Source: Lathyrus oleraceus | Lineage: Eukaryota > Streptophyta > Magnoliopsida > Fabales > Fabaceae | Assembly (NCBI RefSeq): GCF_024323335.1 | Contig: NC_066585.1 | Location: 80,637,359-80,701,358 of the forward strand | DNA: 64,000 bases | Direction of reading: 5' to 3' | Shown here: positions 22,829-33,770 of the stretch, piece after piece | Layout of the letters: each line of letters opens with the position of its first letter | Position numbering within the stretch: position 1 is the first letter of the stretch | Translations under genes and position numbers: made by a program | Notes under the pieces: model-generated | Told to the model about the DNA's origin: nothing | The model's database searches: none | The model's input: the letters and a program-made list of their open reading frames with translations, nothing else

Positions 22829-23260
22829 ATGAAATCCAAACCACGCAGGTGGGAGGATCTGAGAGCTTCACCAGAATTAGAAGATGAAAAGGTACTGAAG
22901 AAACATGAAAGTGCTATTGGTAGGACTATTGAGGATTTAAAAGGGATTAGCCCCACAGTATGCATGAATAAGATACTGATGGAGGATAATCAGAAACCAG
23001 TAGTACAACCACGAAGGAGGTTAAATCCAGCGATGAAAGAAGTGGTAAGAAAAGAGGTTGTAAAGTTGTTAGATTCGGGAATGATTTACCCCATTTCTGA
23101 CAGCTCGTGGGTAAGTCCTGTGCATGTGGTACCAAAGAAAGGGGGAACCACAGCAGTTTTAAATGAGAAGAATGGCGATACTTTCAAGGCTAATGGTCAG
23201 AGGTTGAAACCATATGATCCCGGTGAAGGGGGACCAATTGAAACTGTTAAACTCACATGA
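22829..23260 (+). pseudogene. pol: Athila-like pol: RT start joined in frame to integrase tail
   Basis: The same frame continues after the TGA at 22826-22828. It reads a pre-RT segment and the RT fingers (VCMNKILMEDNQKPVVQPRR, MIYPISDSSWVSPVHVVPKK, GGTTAVLNEKN). At about 23168 it switches to GDTFKANGQRLKPYDPGEG, which is the C-terminal end of an Athila-type integrase. Roughly 2.5-3 kb of RT palm, RNase H and integrase core must have been deleted, and the join keeps the frame, so a 144-codon chimera with no catalytic residues remains. The frame stops at 23258-23260, just before the nested LTR. Confidence 0.85.
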
Positions 23261-23271
23261 GTATGAGGTGT

Positions 23272-23276
23272 CCCGT
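23272..23276 (+). repeat. Target-site duplication CCCGT, left copy
   Basis: CCCGT precedes the nested LTR and is repeated exactly at 28221-28225. Removing the LTR and one copy restores the Athila-type run CCCGTCGAGCCATGCGACGT. Confidence 0.92.
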
Positions 23277-26200
23277 TGTCGCATTACGCGAAAAACCGGC
23301 GGGAAAACAGAACAACAGAGCCGCCACCGTGCGTTATTTATCCCAAAAGAGGGAAAGGAAACGCTTAGAGTAAACCTGGAAAAAGCATAGTCTCGCGACC
23401 AAAGAGAATGGGATCGGGAGTCGGTTATGCGAAGGGAAGGTATTAGCACCCCTACGCATTCGTCGTACTCGACGGGATCCACGCACAATAGGAAGGAAAA
23501 TGGTTGCTAAAACACTGCTCACACACACACACACTGGCTGAAAGAGACACAAGAAAACAGACTGAAACTGACTCGGCAGGATACCGCATCCTGGGCCTAC
23601 TTAGTCTATCAGGCATAGACATCGGAATCGAAGTAGTTCGGACCGGGGAAACGACACATGCTCGCTAGGATATCGCATCCTATGCATACGTATCTTCTTG
23701 GACGAAGAAGAATCAGAGCATTCGTAGCTCGGCTGACACACGCTAAACAAAACTCACACAAACACGGGCAAACGGGGAGCCCGAATGCCAATCACTGGAC
23801 TTACATCAGCATCCGAACCAAAACACACACAAAAGGGCAAACGTGGAGCCCGAATGCCAATCACTGGACTTACATCAGCATCCGAACCAAAACACACCCA
23901 CACTGGAACCGGAATGCCACTCGATGGACTTACATCAGCATCCGAACCAAAACACACCCACATTGGAACCGGAATGCCACTCGATGGACTTACATCAGCT
24001 TCCAAGCACACAACAACACACACAGAGGGGTTGAAGGCACAAAGGTGGGAAAAGAAAAAAGGGCGCCCGGAGAGATCAGCTCATCTCCTGCCTACGTACC
24101 TCATCTGGTATGAGGATCAGGGCGACGTAGTTCCCCTACGGAGGGACAAAGGACTAGCCTAACCAGATAACAGAGGGAGACACAACTAGGGAGACTACGA
24201 CTCGAGCCTAGATGTCATCATGTAAATCATCCCTAAGTTAAGGTTTCTAGCTAACTTGCACAGGAAGCAAGCCTATCCTAAATATGACTTGCACAGGAAG
24301 CAAGCCACACCTAACCTAACTTGCACAGGAAGCAAGCTAAACTAAACCTAACTTGCACAGGAAGCAAGTCAAACAAACACACAAGCACAAGTAACACACA
24401 CTATATGCAAGCAATGGGCTCAATCAAGGTTAGGTTTTAGTCGAGGGGTCATATCAACCTCAACAAACAAACCACTGGAACTGGGTAGTGTTAGCTCTTA
24501 ACCTTGCCATTGAGGGGCTAAGGTGAAGCAGATGAAAGGTGAGTGAAGATAAGACTTCACAGCTCTTATCCCTGGCCTGGGAGAGCTTAAGACAAGAATG
24601 TGTGGGTTCAGAAAGGGGGAACCCTTCTACACATTTGATACTGACTCAACTGTACAATTGTACAAGATCTTGGGTTTGTATCTGCAATGCATCAACACAG
24701 TGGTGCGAGCAAAGCAGATGACACACAGAATAGCAGGGGATAGATTGCATATCCCTTGGGTTCTGCCAATTGCCTCTTCACTTAGGAGGTCTTTGACTCT
24801 ATACAAGGACAAATGTAAACAGTCACAAACGTTGCCTCTTAAGGAGGACTTCAGACAGTTGCCTGGCCAAGTAACAGGCCAGGTCTTCCAGACTACATGA
24901 AGTAAAGAAGTTATACCTCAATGCAAATTGCTCTTAAGCAAAGCAAAGCAAAGTTCTTAAAGAACTATAAGCAACTAAAGGCACCTGAAACCAGTCAGAC
25001 AACATCAGTATTCAGTTCAAAGTTAAATCAAAATGAGATAGAAATCAACAGTCAACACAGTCAGTTAACTGTGCAATGCACAAGGCTCAAGCATATGAGC
25101 CAATCAACCTACAGAACAAACAAGTTAGTCATGATAATCAATCAAGCTCAACCAATTTGTATAAGTTTCTTTGGGCAATTACTTCTTAACCTGAAAAAAT
25201 GAACTCAAACATGAGCAACAAGACCACTAGGACAAGCCTAGGGTCAAAAGGGGATGAGAAAGTCAAAACAGCAAGTGGCAAGTATCCAACATCAAGTTCA
25301 AACAATCAAAAAGCAAACTCAATTGGTTCCACAATCATATCATTCATCATCATGATTTCATGAGCAAATTAGGTCAAGACATGGCATATGGAAGCTCATA
25401 GAAGTCAACAGCAAGACTCAACTCAAGACCAATCATAAACAATTCAAAAAAGTCTCAAATAATTCATGATCAAACATAATCCATAGCATGGTAAGCACAC
25501 CAAATTTCAGCTCAATTGGATCATGGTAAGTAGGGAAATGAAAATCAGAAAGGCAGGGCAAGTTCAAACATGCTCAAAGAAGTCAACCAAACATGGACCA
25601 ACTTCAATAAATCATAAATCAGTGACAACACATGAGAAATGAATGGGACTAACACCATGATAAAGTTTAAGATGTCTACTAATCACATGTCAAATTTCAT
25701 GTCCATCCAATAATGTATGAGAATTTCACAAAACAAATGGCATCAAATGTCACAAAAGTCAACATTTTGGTCAAACAGGGGAGAAAATTCCAAACAATTA
25801 GGAAATGCCATCAATAATTCCATAAAAATTCACATGTAAACTAGACATCCACAAGTATGTTCATGCAAAAAATCAGACCAAATTCAGTTCATTAGGCAAG
25901 GTAAATAAAATCATGAAGTTGGATATCAATGGTGTGACACAAATTGTCACACCCTAATTCAAAAAATCATAACTCACAAACCAGCAACGATAAATTCACA
26001 AACTCTACACCAAAATCACCATGAATGTGTCTAGTTTAAGCACAAAAAGTTTGAAAGCCATTGGATAAAGCATCATCATTTCACAATTGATTTGGCAAAG
26101 TGTACAAAAAATGGACACATGAACAAAACCCTAGCATAATTAAAAATCCATCCATGCCAAAAATCTGGAAAAATCATGACAAATAACTAGAGATCAAGAG

Positions 26201-28220
26201 GAGTATTTTGCAAAAAGTCCCATGAATTTTGGGTCAAAATTGGTTGACTTATGAATTTTGTAATTTTGGTGCATAAAAGGGAATAAAAATTGAAATGAAA
26301 TTATTTAAATGAATTAAAATGAGGGACCGGTGGCTTTATCGTAAATATTGGAGTCACTAAGTGAAACTCTGCGTTTCACTTAGTGACGTGTTGGGCGCTG
26401 AGTGGTGCATGGCAATAGAATAGTACATTCATGCAAGGCAAAAGAAATTCACACGGCCAAACGCGTTTTACAGAAATCTGGGCAAATGCTACTTAGGGTT
26501 TGTGAAGCTACAGTAACATTCATCTTGTTCAACAAATCGTGAATATTTTTTTGTCACAGTTTTGGACAACAAGCATGCCATTAGAACCATCAAACATCAC
26601 ACAATCCAAATCCAACAATCATTTACACTAACTCGAGCTAATATGGAAGAATCATGCAAAAACATTTTCACACATCAAGTTTCAATTCAACATATCTTTC
26701 AGAATACTCAACCATTTTCAGTGATTTAAAGCTCAATAGAATCAGCATGAAAGGATCTTGCTAAAGCACACAATAATTTTGAAAATGGTCATGGTCGAAA
26801 ACTCACCAAATCTGATGAACAGTTGTGATTCAGATGTTGTTTGGTTGCAAATGGCCGAAACAGGTGCTCCTTCCAGCTCTAGATGATGAATGAATGAAGG
26901 CTTTTGGCTCAGCAATGTTGGAAATAGCTCAAAACACGATCTTCCATGGATGGAGCTTCTTCAAAACAGTCCATGAATAAGCTTTACAGTGGTTGTTTCA
27001 AGCTTGCAAAGGCTTAACAAATGTTGGTAGATCATGAAATAACCAAACCCAGTTCGTGTGCTTTGGAGTTTTTTCAGCAGAATTTTCAAAGATGAAGAAA
27101 TGAGAATTTGAGAGCAAGAGAGTTTTTCTGGTTTAGACAAAGTGGCTAGGGCTTTTTCTCACAGAAAATGGGGTATATATGTTCTGTTTAGCATCTGTTT
27201 AGGTTAATTAATCAAGTGGTAATCACAATTGCTTAATGAAGTGTGTTTGGACCAATTGCTAAAAATTACCAATTTGCATGGGGGTGCATGGATGTGCACG
27301 AATTGGGCTTCTAACAAATTCCAAAAGCCATTTCTGAACTATTCCAAGTGGTAAAAATCATTGGAAATGCTTATTTTAAAAGTCCATTTTTTACCTCACT
27401 TAAATAATTCAAGTCACTTAAGAAAATGCCATTTTGATTGGAGAGTTTTTGATGAATTGTGATGACAAATTTGGAAAGAGGGTATCAAATGTGACTTGTA
27501 GCAAAAAACCCCACCCAATTTGGCCAAATGGTTTGGAAGATATGCCACTTTGAAGTTCAAAAATTTTTTAGAATGATTTGATCATAACTTGCCAACCATA
27601 CATGGGAATTGAGTGTTCTTGGACTTTTTGAAAATGGGAGAACAAGATCTTAAAATTTCATGTTGGGAAAAAATTCATTTGAAGCTTGTATCATGATGTA
27701 ATTTTGAGGATCAAGACTTTCCATTTTTGGCAAATTCCAATTACAGGTCAACTTTCTATTTTTGGAAATTTCTTGTTTGACTTCAAATTCTTCCATGATG
27801 ATGTTTGACATGTTATATGAGGCCTATATGGACATGAATGAACCCCTTCAAACCATTTCCCACCTTGAAATCCATAAAATCAGGCACAGTTGACCACAGT
27901 TGACCATGGTTGACTTTTTAGGGTTTCTGGTGAACTGAGCCATGACTGATGACTTCTGAGCATCCAATCTTTGACCAAAACACTTCAAAAGGACCCCTAG
28001 GTCATGTGAACATGTTGGACCAACCCTAGGGCCTTGCCTCAAAGGAAAATGCACTGACTTGCTTGATTGACTGATCTCCTGACCAGTTTGACCTAATCTG
28101 TCTGATGATCTTGCACTTGGGCAAAGGGACAATGCAATGCTATGCAGTGGACTATGTTAATGTTATGACCTAATGTGAGAATGTATGTACAAAAGGTAGG
28201 TGCAAATTTGAGGTGCTACA
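23277..28220 (-). mobile_element. Solo Ogre LTR, minus orientation, 4.94 kb
   Basis: On the minus strand it starts TGTAGCACCTCAAATTTGCA (28220) and ends AATGCGACA (23277), the same family as the young Ogre LTR at 41992-47212. Perfect CCCGT duplications flank it and there is no internal sequence, so it is a solo LTR left after recombination between the two LTRs of a full element that had inserted into the Athila copy. Inverted counterparts of the young LTR's arrays are present: hairpin units at 24255-24370 and GATGTAAGTCC units at 23785-24010. A minus-strand TATA-like ATATATACCCC lies near 27170-27180. Confidence 0.93.
24255..24370 (-). repeat. Four CTTGC...GCAAG hairpin units
   Basis: Four units with identical stems (CTTGC, 7-nt loop, GCAAG) start at 24255, 24288, 24320 and 24352, spacing 32-33 bp. 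This is the inverted, shorter counterpart of the eight-unit array at 45956-46196. Confidence 0.85.
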
Positions 28221-29701
28221 CCCGTCGAGCCATGCGACGTTAAACGAAGCGCTGCTTGAGAGGCAACCCAAGGGAGGTTTGAAATTTTTTTTATTTTAAT
28301 TTTGTCGAGTCAGTTGAAATTTGAATTTTAGTTTTATTTAGCATTTGTTCATGTCATTTGAGTCAGTTTTTATTTTCTTTTGCTTTGATGTAATCACTTA
28401 TTATGGGTTGTTTTAATCTAATGAATTTGATTTTGTTTACCTCCAATTTCCTGTTTATTTCGTTAGATATGTGACTATGTCTGGCTATTGGTTATCTTGA
28501 TCACTTACACCAAATACTTGGGCGTCCTCTCTTTCAGTCCCCTGACTGTAGATACTGTTGTTTATGATTGGACGCACTGGTTAAGATTAACATCAGAACC
28601 ACGGGCATGAGCTTTGAACTCAGAGGTATGATAGAACAAGTCAGCTTAACTCGTCCTGGTGAGATCAGAAAAAGCCAAACACTTATCATCATATGAGAGA
28701 TATCAGGTATGTCTTTATCAATCTTGGTTTGCGTATGTTCTTTTGTTATTATTAGCTGTACGACTACACACACACTGAGGCATGTTTTTGTTTATCACCT
28801 AGAGCCTTTCTAGCCATCCCATTATTATTATTATCCATTGTTTTACCCTGTTGAGCATGTTAATCATTTATTTCTGATATACCCGTTTTTTCTCAAGCCA
28901 TGACCTTGTACCTATCCTACCCTGTTCAGAGTATGTGAGGATTGATTTCATCTCTATGTTTCTATCTAAGTTTGGGGTTGCTGTTGGAATAGCAACCTTT
29001 AAGTTTGGGGTAGCTTTGCAGTACGTGAATAGTAAGTGAATGTCGTATAAAAGAAAAAAAAGAAAGAAAAAAAGAAGAAAAAAAAAGAGAAAAAGAGAAA
29101 GAAAAAACAACAACAACAACAACATGAAAAGAAAGAAAGAGAAAAGCGAAAAACAATAAAAGAACAGCTTTTGAAAAATGCTACATTCACTATAGATAAA
29201 AGGAAAAGAGGATTGCAAAACCCTACAGGAATAATAGGAAAGAAACGTAGTGAGAGAATGATTTCATGTACTCTGAACCAAAAGACCCAAAAAACCGTTG
29301 TTCCAATTTCATACCCTATCTAAACCAAAGCCCCGTTACAACCCAAAAAGATCTCAAAAAGTGTGTGTGATTGTACATGTTGATAGGATGAGAGAATTTA
29401 TTCAAACTTCTGATTTGATATTGCATATTGTGATTTGAGAGTGATAACACTTTAACCCAGAGAGACTTGGTGAGAGTGTGATATAAGCTGACAGGTAAAG
29501 TCATATCTCTGAGGGAAAGAGTTTCTAGCTCGTTGGCTATGTGGAAGAATCAGAAAACCTGAAAAAACATCAAGAGGTCCAGTTCGAAAGATTTCAGCAG
29601 TATTGTGGTAAGAACTGTTTTACAGTAAGTTTGGGGTGACATGATCTTTGATGGTAATAAAATGTTACTTGAGGACAAGCAACAAGCTAAGTTTGGGGTT
29701 G
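28221..29701 (+). mobile_element. Athila-like 3' region and polypurine site
   Basis: It begins with a conserved Athila-group block (ACGTTAAACGAAGCGCTGCT then GAGAGGCAACCCA). No envelope-like reading frame survives. A purine-only tract of over 100 nt runs at about 29048-29160, interrupted by a CAA repeat. The sequence AAGTTTGGGG recurs (28968-29010, 29630, 29690), and the copy at 29691-29701, next to the 3' LTR, is the likely plus-strand priming site. Confidence 0.75.
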
Positions 29702-31122
29702 TGATCAATCACCATTTATGCTAGACATTCCACTATTTAACCATAAATAAGTCAGGTAAACTGTGTAAACTGAAGCATTTTTAGTTAGATATAAGCTCAA
29801 TTCTATAATATAAAATGTGTTGTTACTTATGAGTTTCTTGAGGATATTTTACACTTTTGGTTATGTTAGCAAGTAAAAAACTAGTTTGGAAGCTCAGGGA
29901 ATCAAACGTCAAATGCAAAATTGAGCCCGAGCAAGAAAACGGAAGAAAAAATCAATTTTTGGAGAACCTGCTGTCCATACGCGTATGGCCTTACATGATA
30001 CGCGTATGGACCTTCCCAATACGCGTAGCATACGTATATGACCAGAGGGATGGAAAATCTAGCCAAAAGACAAGCTTCTGGTGATACGCGTACCAGACTG
30101 GGCAATACGCGTACCAGACTGGGCAATACGCGTACCAGCCTGGGCAATACGCGTATCAGAGGCTGTCTTACGTGCAGTACGCGTTTGAGACTAGGCAATA
30201 CGCATATGAGACTGGGCAATACGCGTATGGAGCCCAAAATCAGGAAAAGTCCAACTGAATAGCTATTTAGAGGGCAGAACACGATTTTTCAGGGGTTGGA
30301 CGATTTTGGAGAGAAAAAAGACGCGTTTTAAGAGCTGGAGACTCTACGATTATCAGAGGATTCATATGTTCAAGAGTTTTCCGACGATTGAAGATTGATT
30401 CCTCACGAAATTCTGTAATGACAACAATGTTAATCTTTGTTTTTATTTCGATTATGAGTAGCTAAACCCCCCCATTGCTAGGGGGTGACCCTGATTCTAA
30501 ATGTGACAGATTTTATATTTATAAGTGCATTGACTATTTCTTCTTTTTCATTGATTTGTTCTTATTACCGTTCTTTATGCTTTATTCGTCGGACCAACGA
30601 ATGATGATTAATATGAATAGTTTAAGCTGGGCAACAATTATTCATTGATATGTATAAGAATTCTGGATAGTAAAAATAACCTAGGACTAGGGATTTTCTA
30701 TCTGACCGGTAATTCTTGATATTCGAATGCTTGAGTATGAACTTAATTATTTATGGACATAGTAATTAGGTTTCATAATCAAAGGTCTTTTCACTAAGGA
30801 ATTAGGAATAGATACCCTTGAGGACCGGAATTAATTGGACATAATTATTGTCTAAGCCTTCATAAATTATATCTGTTACAAGAAGTTTCATTCACCGAAC
30901 CCTAGCAATATTCTCTCATTTGTCTCTTGTTCAACCTTTTACTTGTTTTATTTATTTGCAATTGGTAGTATAATTACTCACAACACAAAAACCAAAGGCT
31001 TTTGTCTAATTGAAACAATCTATAAACTCTGTATCGTCAAGCAGTCCTTGAGATCGACAAACGGGGAATTTCCCTTTTATTACTACAGTGAGAAAAATAG
31101 TACACTTGCTATTTTCCCATCA
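29702..31122 (+). repeat. Athila-like 3' LTR
   Basis: 1,421 bp, TG...CA, followed by the AGCAT duplication at 31123-31127. Reading it against the 5' LTR I count about 24 substitutions, mostly transitions, plus the poly-C length change. Confidence 0.92.
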
Positions 31123-31127
31123 AGCAT
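31123..31127 (+). repeat. Target-site duplication AGCAT, right copy
   Basis: Exact match to 18759-18763. Confidence 0.9.
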
Positions 31128-31578
31128 ACTCTCACCCCTTTATTATTTGTATGGTTATTTTCTCCTTCTTGGGGTATAGACAAGCAGGTAAATGAGTAGC
31201 TTCTTAGAAGATGAAGGATGGTGTTGAGGTTCTTCTTCTTTTTCCTGTTTTTATGCGATATTTTGATTATGTTGCTCTGATTTGTAACACTGGCCGGGCG
31301 AACATTATATTTTGTTATTTACTATTCTTTTTTATGTTACTGATGCAAGAATTAGACTCGTACTCGTTATGTTATGGATTATTGATTTACTTTCATTGAT
31401 TCCTTTTCCGCTGCGATGAGCCTGTGAAAAGGCGAGCATGTGATGAAAAATATTTAATTTATGATATGTTTGAGTAACCCGTGTTACTGAGCAGGTTTGT
31501 GTTGTGTTTCCGTGATGCCTTATGTGTATGGTTGTTTCATTATTTGTATTATTTTTGCTTTAGGGTTGTTAGGATGTT
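31128..31578 (+). mobile_element. Tekay-like element, LTR part 2
   Basis: Continuation of 17320-18758 after the Athila-like insertion. It ends GTTAGGATGTTACA, shortly before a primer site, so this was the 5' LTR (about 1.9 kb visible in total). Confidence 0.65.
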
Positions 31579-31580
31579 AC

Positions 31581-31597
31581 ACAGTAGTATCAAAGGC
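31581..31597 (+). other. Degenerate initiator-Met primer site
   Basis: TAGTATCAAAGGCAGG resembles the TGGTATCAGAGC primer site complementary to initiator tRNA-Met used by Tekay and many other elements, with several changes. It sits just after the LTR end. Confidence 0.65.
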
Positions 31598-31714
31598 AGG
31601 TCGGTCCATCTGGTCGGGTTTTTGACATGTTAATTGTTCCCTAGTATGTGACATGTGTGTGTATGTTGTCGATGCGTTGTTTCTTCTAATGTTTGTTTGT
31701 TGGTGTACAAAGTA

Positions 31715-32394
31715 ATGGCTGGAAGTAGTGATCATGCAATTGTTAATGCTTTGGAACTGGTGGCTCATTCATTGCAGGGTCGGGTGAATCAGGCTAGTGA
31801 CGAATTTTGTGGACTGGAGAAATTTCAGAGAAACAACCCGCCGACTTTCAAGGGTAGATATGATTTAGAGGGTGTGAAGTCATGGCTCAAAGATATTGAG
31901 AAGATTTTTTGAGTGATGGCTTGCACTGAAGTTCATAAGGTGTAGTTTGGTACTCACATGTTGTCATAAGAGGTTGAAGACTAGTGGGATAATGCGCGTC
32001 AGAGACTATAGGTCGTTGGTACAGAGATTACTTGGTTTGTGTTTAGAACTTATTTCCTAGATAAGTATTTTCCTGAGGATGTGCGGAGTAAGAAGGAAAC
32101 TGAGTTCCTCAAGCTAAAGCATGGGAATATGACAATTGCTAAGTATGTTACTAAGTTATAAGAGTCGGTGAAATTTTGTCCACATTACAATGGTGCGGAT
32201 ACTAAGGGGTCAAAATGTATCAAGTTTGAAAGTGGATTGCATCCTGAGATCTAGAAAGGTATTGCTTATCAGGAGATTTGTTAATTTCCTATGCTGGTGA
32301 ATAGGTGTAGGATATATGATGAGGATAGCAGGGTTCGTTCTGCTCGTTATAAGAGTATTAGTGACATGAAATGGAAGAGTTTTGGGAGGGGCTT
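31715..32394 (+). pseudogene. gag: Tekay-like gag remnant with several stops
   Basis: The ATG at 31715 opens MAGSSDHAIVNALELVAHSL, then FQRNNPPTFKGRYDLEGVKS, matching the start of chromovirus gag. Stops occur at about 31912 and again several times to 32290, while gag text continues (YFLDKYFPEDVRSKKETEFL-like sequence around 32047-32110). The zinc knuckle that should follow is absent, so the gag tail and the start of protease have been deleted around 32395. Non-functional. Confidence 0.75.
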
Positions 32395-33770
32395 AGTCTA
32401 TTTACCGTTGAATCAAATTGATGTTATTCTACAAATGAACTGGTTGGAGTTCAACCATGTTCATATCAATTATTTCGACAAGTAAGTATAATTTCAAGAG
32501 TTCGATGCAAGTGACGATTTGTTTGTGTCTGCAAAGAAAATGGATGAGTTCATGAAGGATGATGCTAAAGTGTTTATGATATTAGCTTCTATGAAGGTTG
32601 AAAGCAAAGTTGTGATTGGTGAGTTACTTGTGGTGTGCGAATTTCCACAAGTGTTTCCAGATGATATCAGTGATTTGCCGTCGGAGCACGGGGTTGAATT
32701 CACTATAGACTTAGTACATGGTACTAGTCCTGTATCGTTGGCTCCGTATAGGATATCTGCTTTAGAGTTGAGTGAGCTAAAGAAGCAATTGGAAGAGTTG
32801 CTTAAGAAGAATTTTGTTCGACCAAGTGTTTCGTTGTGGGGAGCGTCAATGTTGTTAGTGAAGAAGAAGGATGGTAGTATGAGGTTATATGTTGATTATC
32901 AACAGCTGAATAAAGTGATGGTCAAGAAAAAGTATCCACTTTCGAGAATTGATGATTTCATGGATCAGTTGGTTGGTGCTTGTGTATTCAGTAAGATTGA
33001 TCTGCATTCGGGTTATCATCAGATTCATGTGAAACCAAAAGATATTCTGAAGACTGCATTCAGGATGAGATATGGTCACTACGAATATTCAGTGGTGTTG
33101 TTTGGTGTGTCTAATGGGTCTGGAGTGTTCATGGAGTACATGAATAGAATATTCCATCTATACTTAGATCAGTTTATGTTTGTGTTCATCAATGACATTT
33201 TGATTTATTCTAAGTCTAATGAAGAGCGTGTGGAGCATCTGGGGTTATTTTGCAGACTTTGAAAAAGAAGAAGTTGTATGCAAAGTTGTCGAAGTGTGAG
33301 TTCTGGTTGAGAGAAATGAGTTTCCTTGGTCATGTGATTTCTAATGCTGGCATTGATGTTGATCTGTCAAAGATAGATGGTATGTTGTAGTGGGAGATTT
33401 TAAAGTTTGTTATAAAGATCAAAAGTTTTCTTGGTTTGGCTGGTTATTACAAAAGGTTATTATAGGCTTTTCGAAGTTGGCATTGCCTTAAAATAAGTTG
33501 ACTCAAAAGGGTCAAGCTTATGTTTGGGATGTGCTTTGTGAATAGATTTTTCAAGAACTCAAGAGGAGATTGACGTTAACTCCAATTTTGATTTTGCAGA
33601 ATCCAAGTGAATCCTTTGTTGTGTATTGCGATACTTTGAATACGGGTCTATGTGGTGTATTGATGGAGAATTGTCAGATTGTGGCTTATGCTTCTAGAAA
33701 ATTTAAGGTTCATCATAGGAATTATCCTACACATGATTTGAAAATATTGCATAATGCATCCTAAAGAATG
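32395..33770 (+). pseudogene. pol: Tekay-like pol remnant: protease end, RT, RNase H
   Basis: 32395-32485 reads the end of protease (LPLNQIDVILQMNWLEFNHV). 32519-33262 is an open RT frame ([60 protein letters not shown]). The catalytic box reads VFINDI, so the first aspartate of the DD pair is asparagine. After a frameshift near 33262 the thumb continues ([20 protein letters not shown]) with a TAG near 33389. RNase H follows (FVVYCDTLNTGLCGVLMENC) to 33764. Integrase and chromodomain are missing. The sequence is that of the Tekay/Del chromoviruses. Confidence 0.85.

Larger units (their letters stand above)
18764..31122 (+). mobile_element. Athila/Cyclops-like Ty3/gypsy element, pol-deleted
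   Basis: Complete insertion bounded by LTRs at 18764-20194 and 29702-31122 and by AGCAT duplications. Its order is LTR, primer site (20201), gag-protease frame (20345-22828), start of RT, then an abrupt join to the integrase C-terminus (about 23168), and a 3' region with the Athila-type block at 28221-28270 and polypurine site near 29691. A minus-strand solo Ogre LTR (23277-28220) sits inside, so the native copy is about 7.4 kb instead of the 10-12 kb usual for this group. The LTRs differ at about 24 sites by eye plus a poly-C length change. It cannot move on its own: most of RT, all RNase H and nearly all integrase are missing, and the frame has two internal stops. Confidence 0.92.

Noticed and set aside
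23658..24162. Long open frames encoding repeated ITGLTSASEPKHT-like peptides
   Set aside because: They are frames through the inverted GATGTAAGTCC tandem units of a solo LTR. Two or three frames are open together and no protein family matches.
24255..24370. CRISPR-like regular short repeats
   Set aside because: Plant nuclear DNA, no cas genes, and the spacers are short and near identical. It is an LTR-internal tandem array.
28868..29218. Phe/Leu-rich minus-strand frame that looks like a membrane protein
   Set aside because: It is the complement of a purine-only tract in the Athila 3' region.
28276..29650. Possible envelope-like gene of the Athila element
   Set aside because: Some Athila members carry one, but here no frame over about 120 codons looks coherent.
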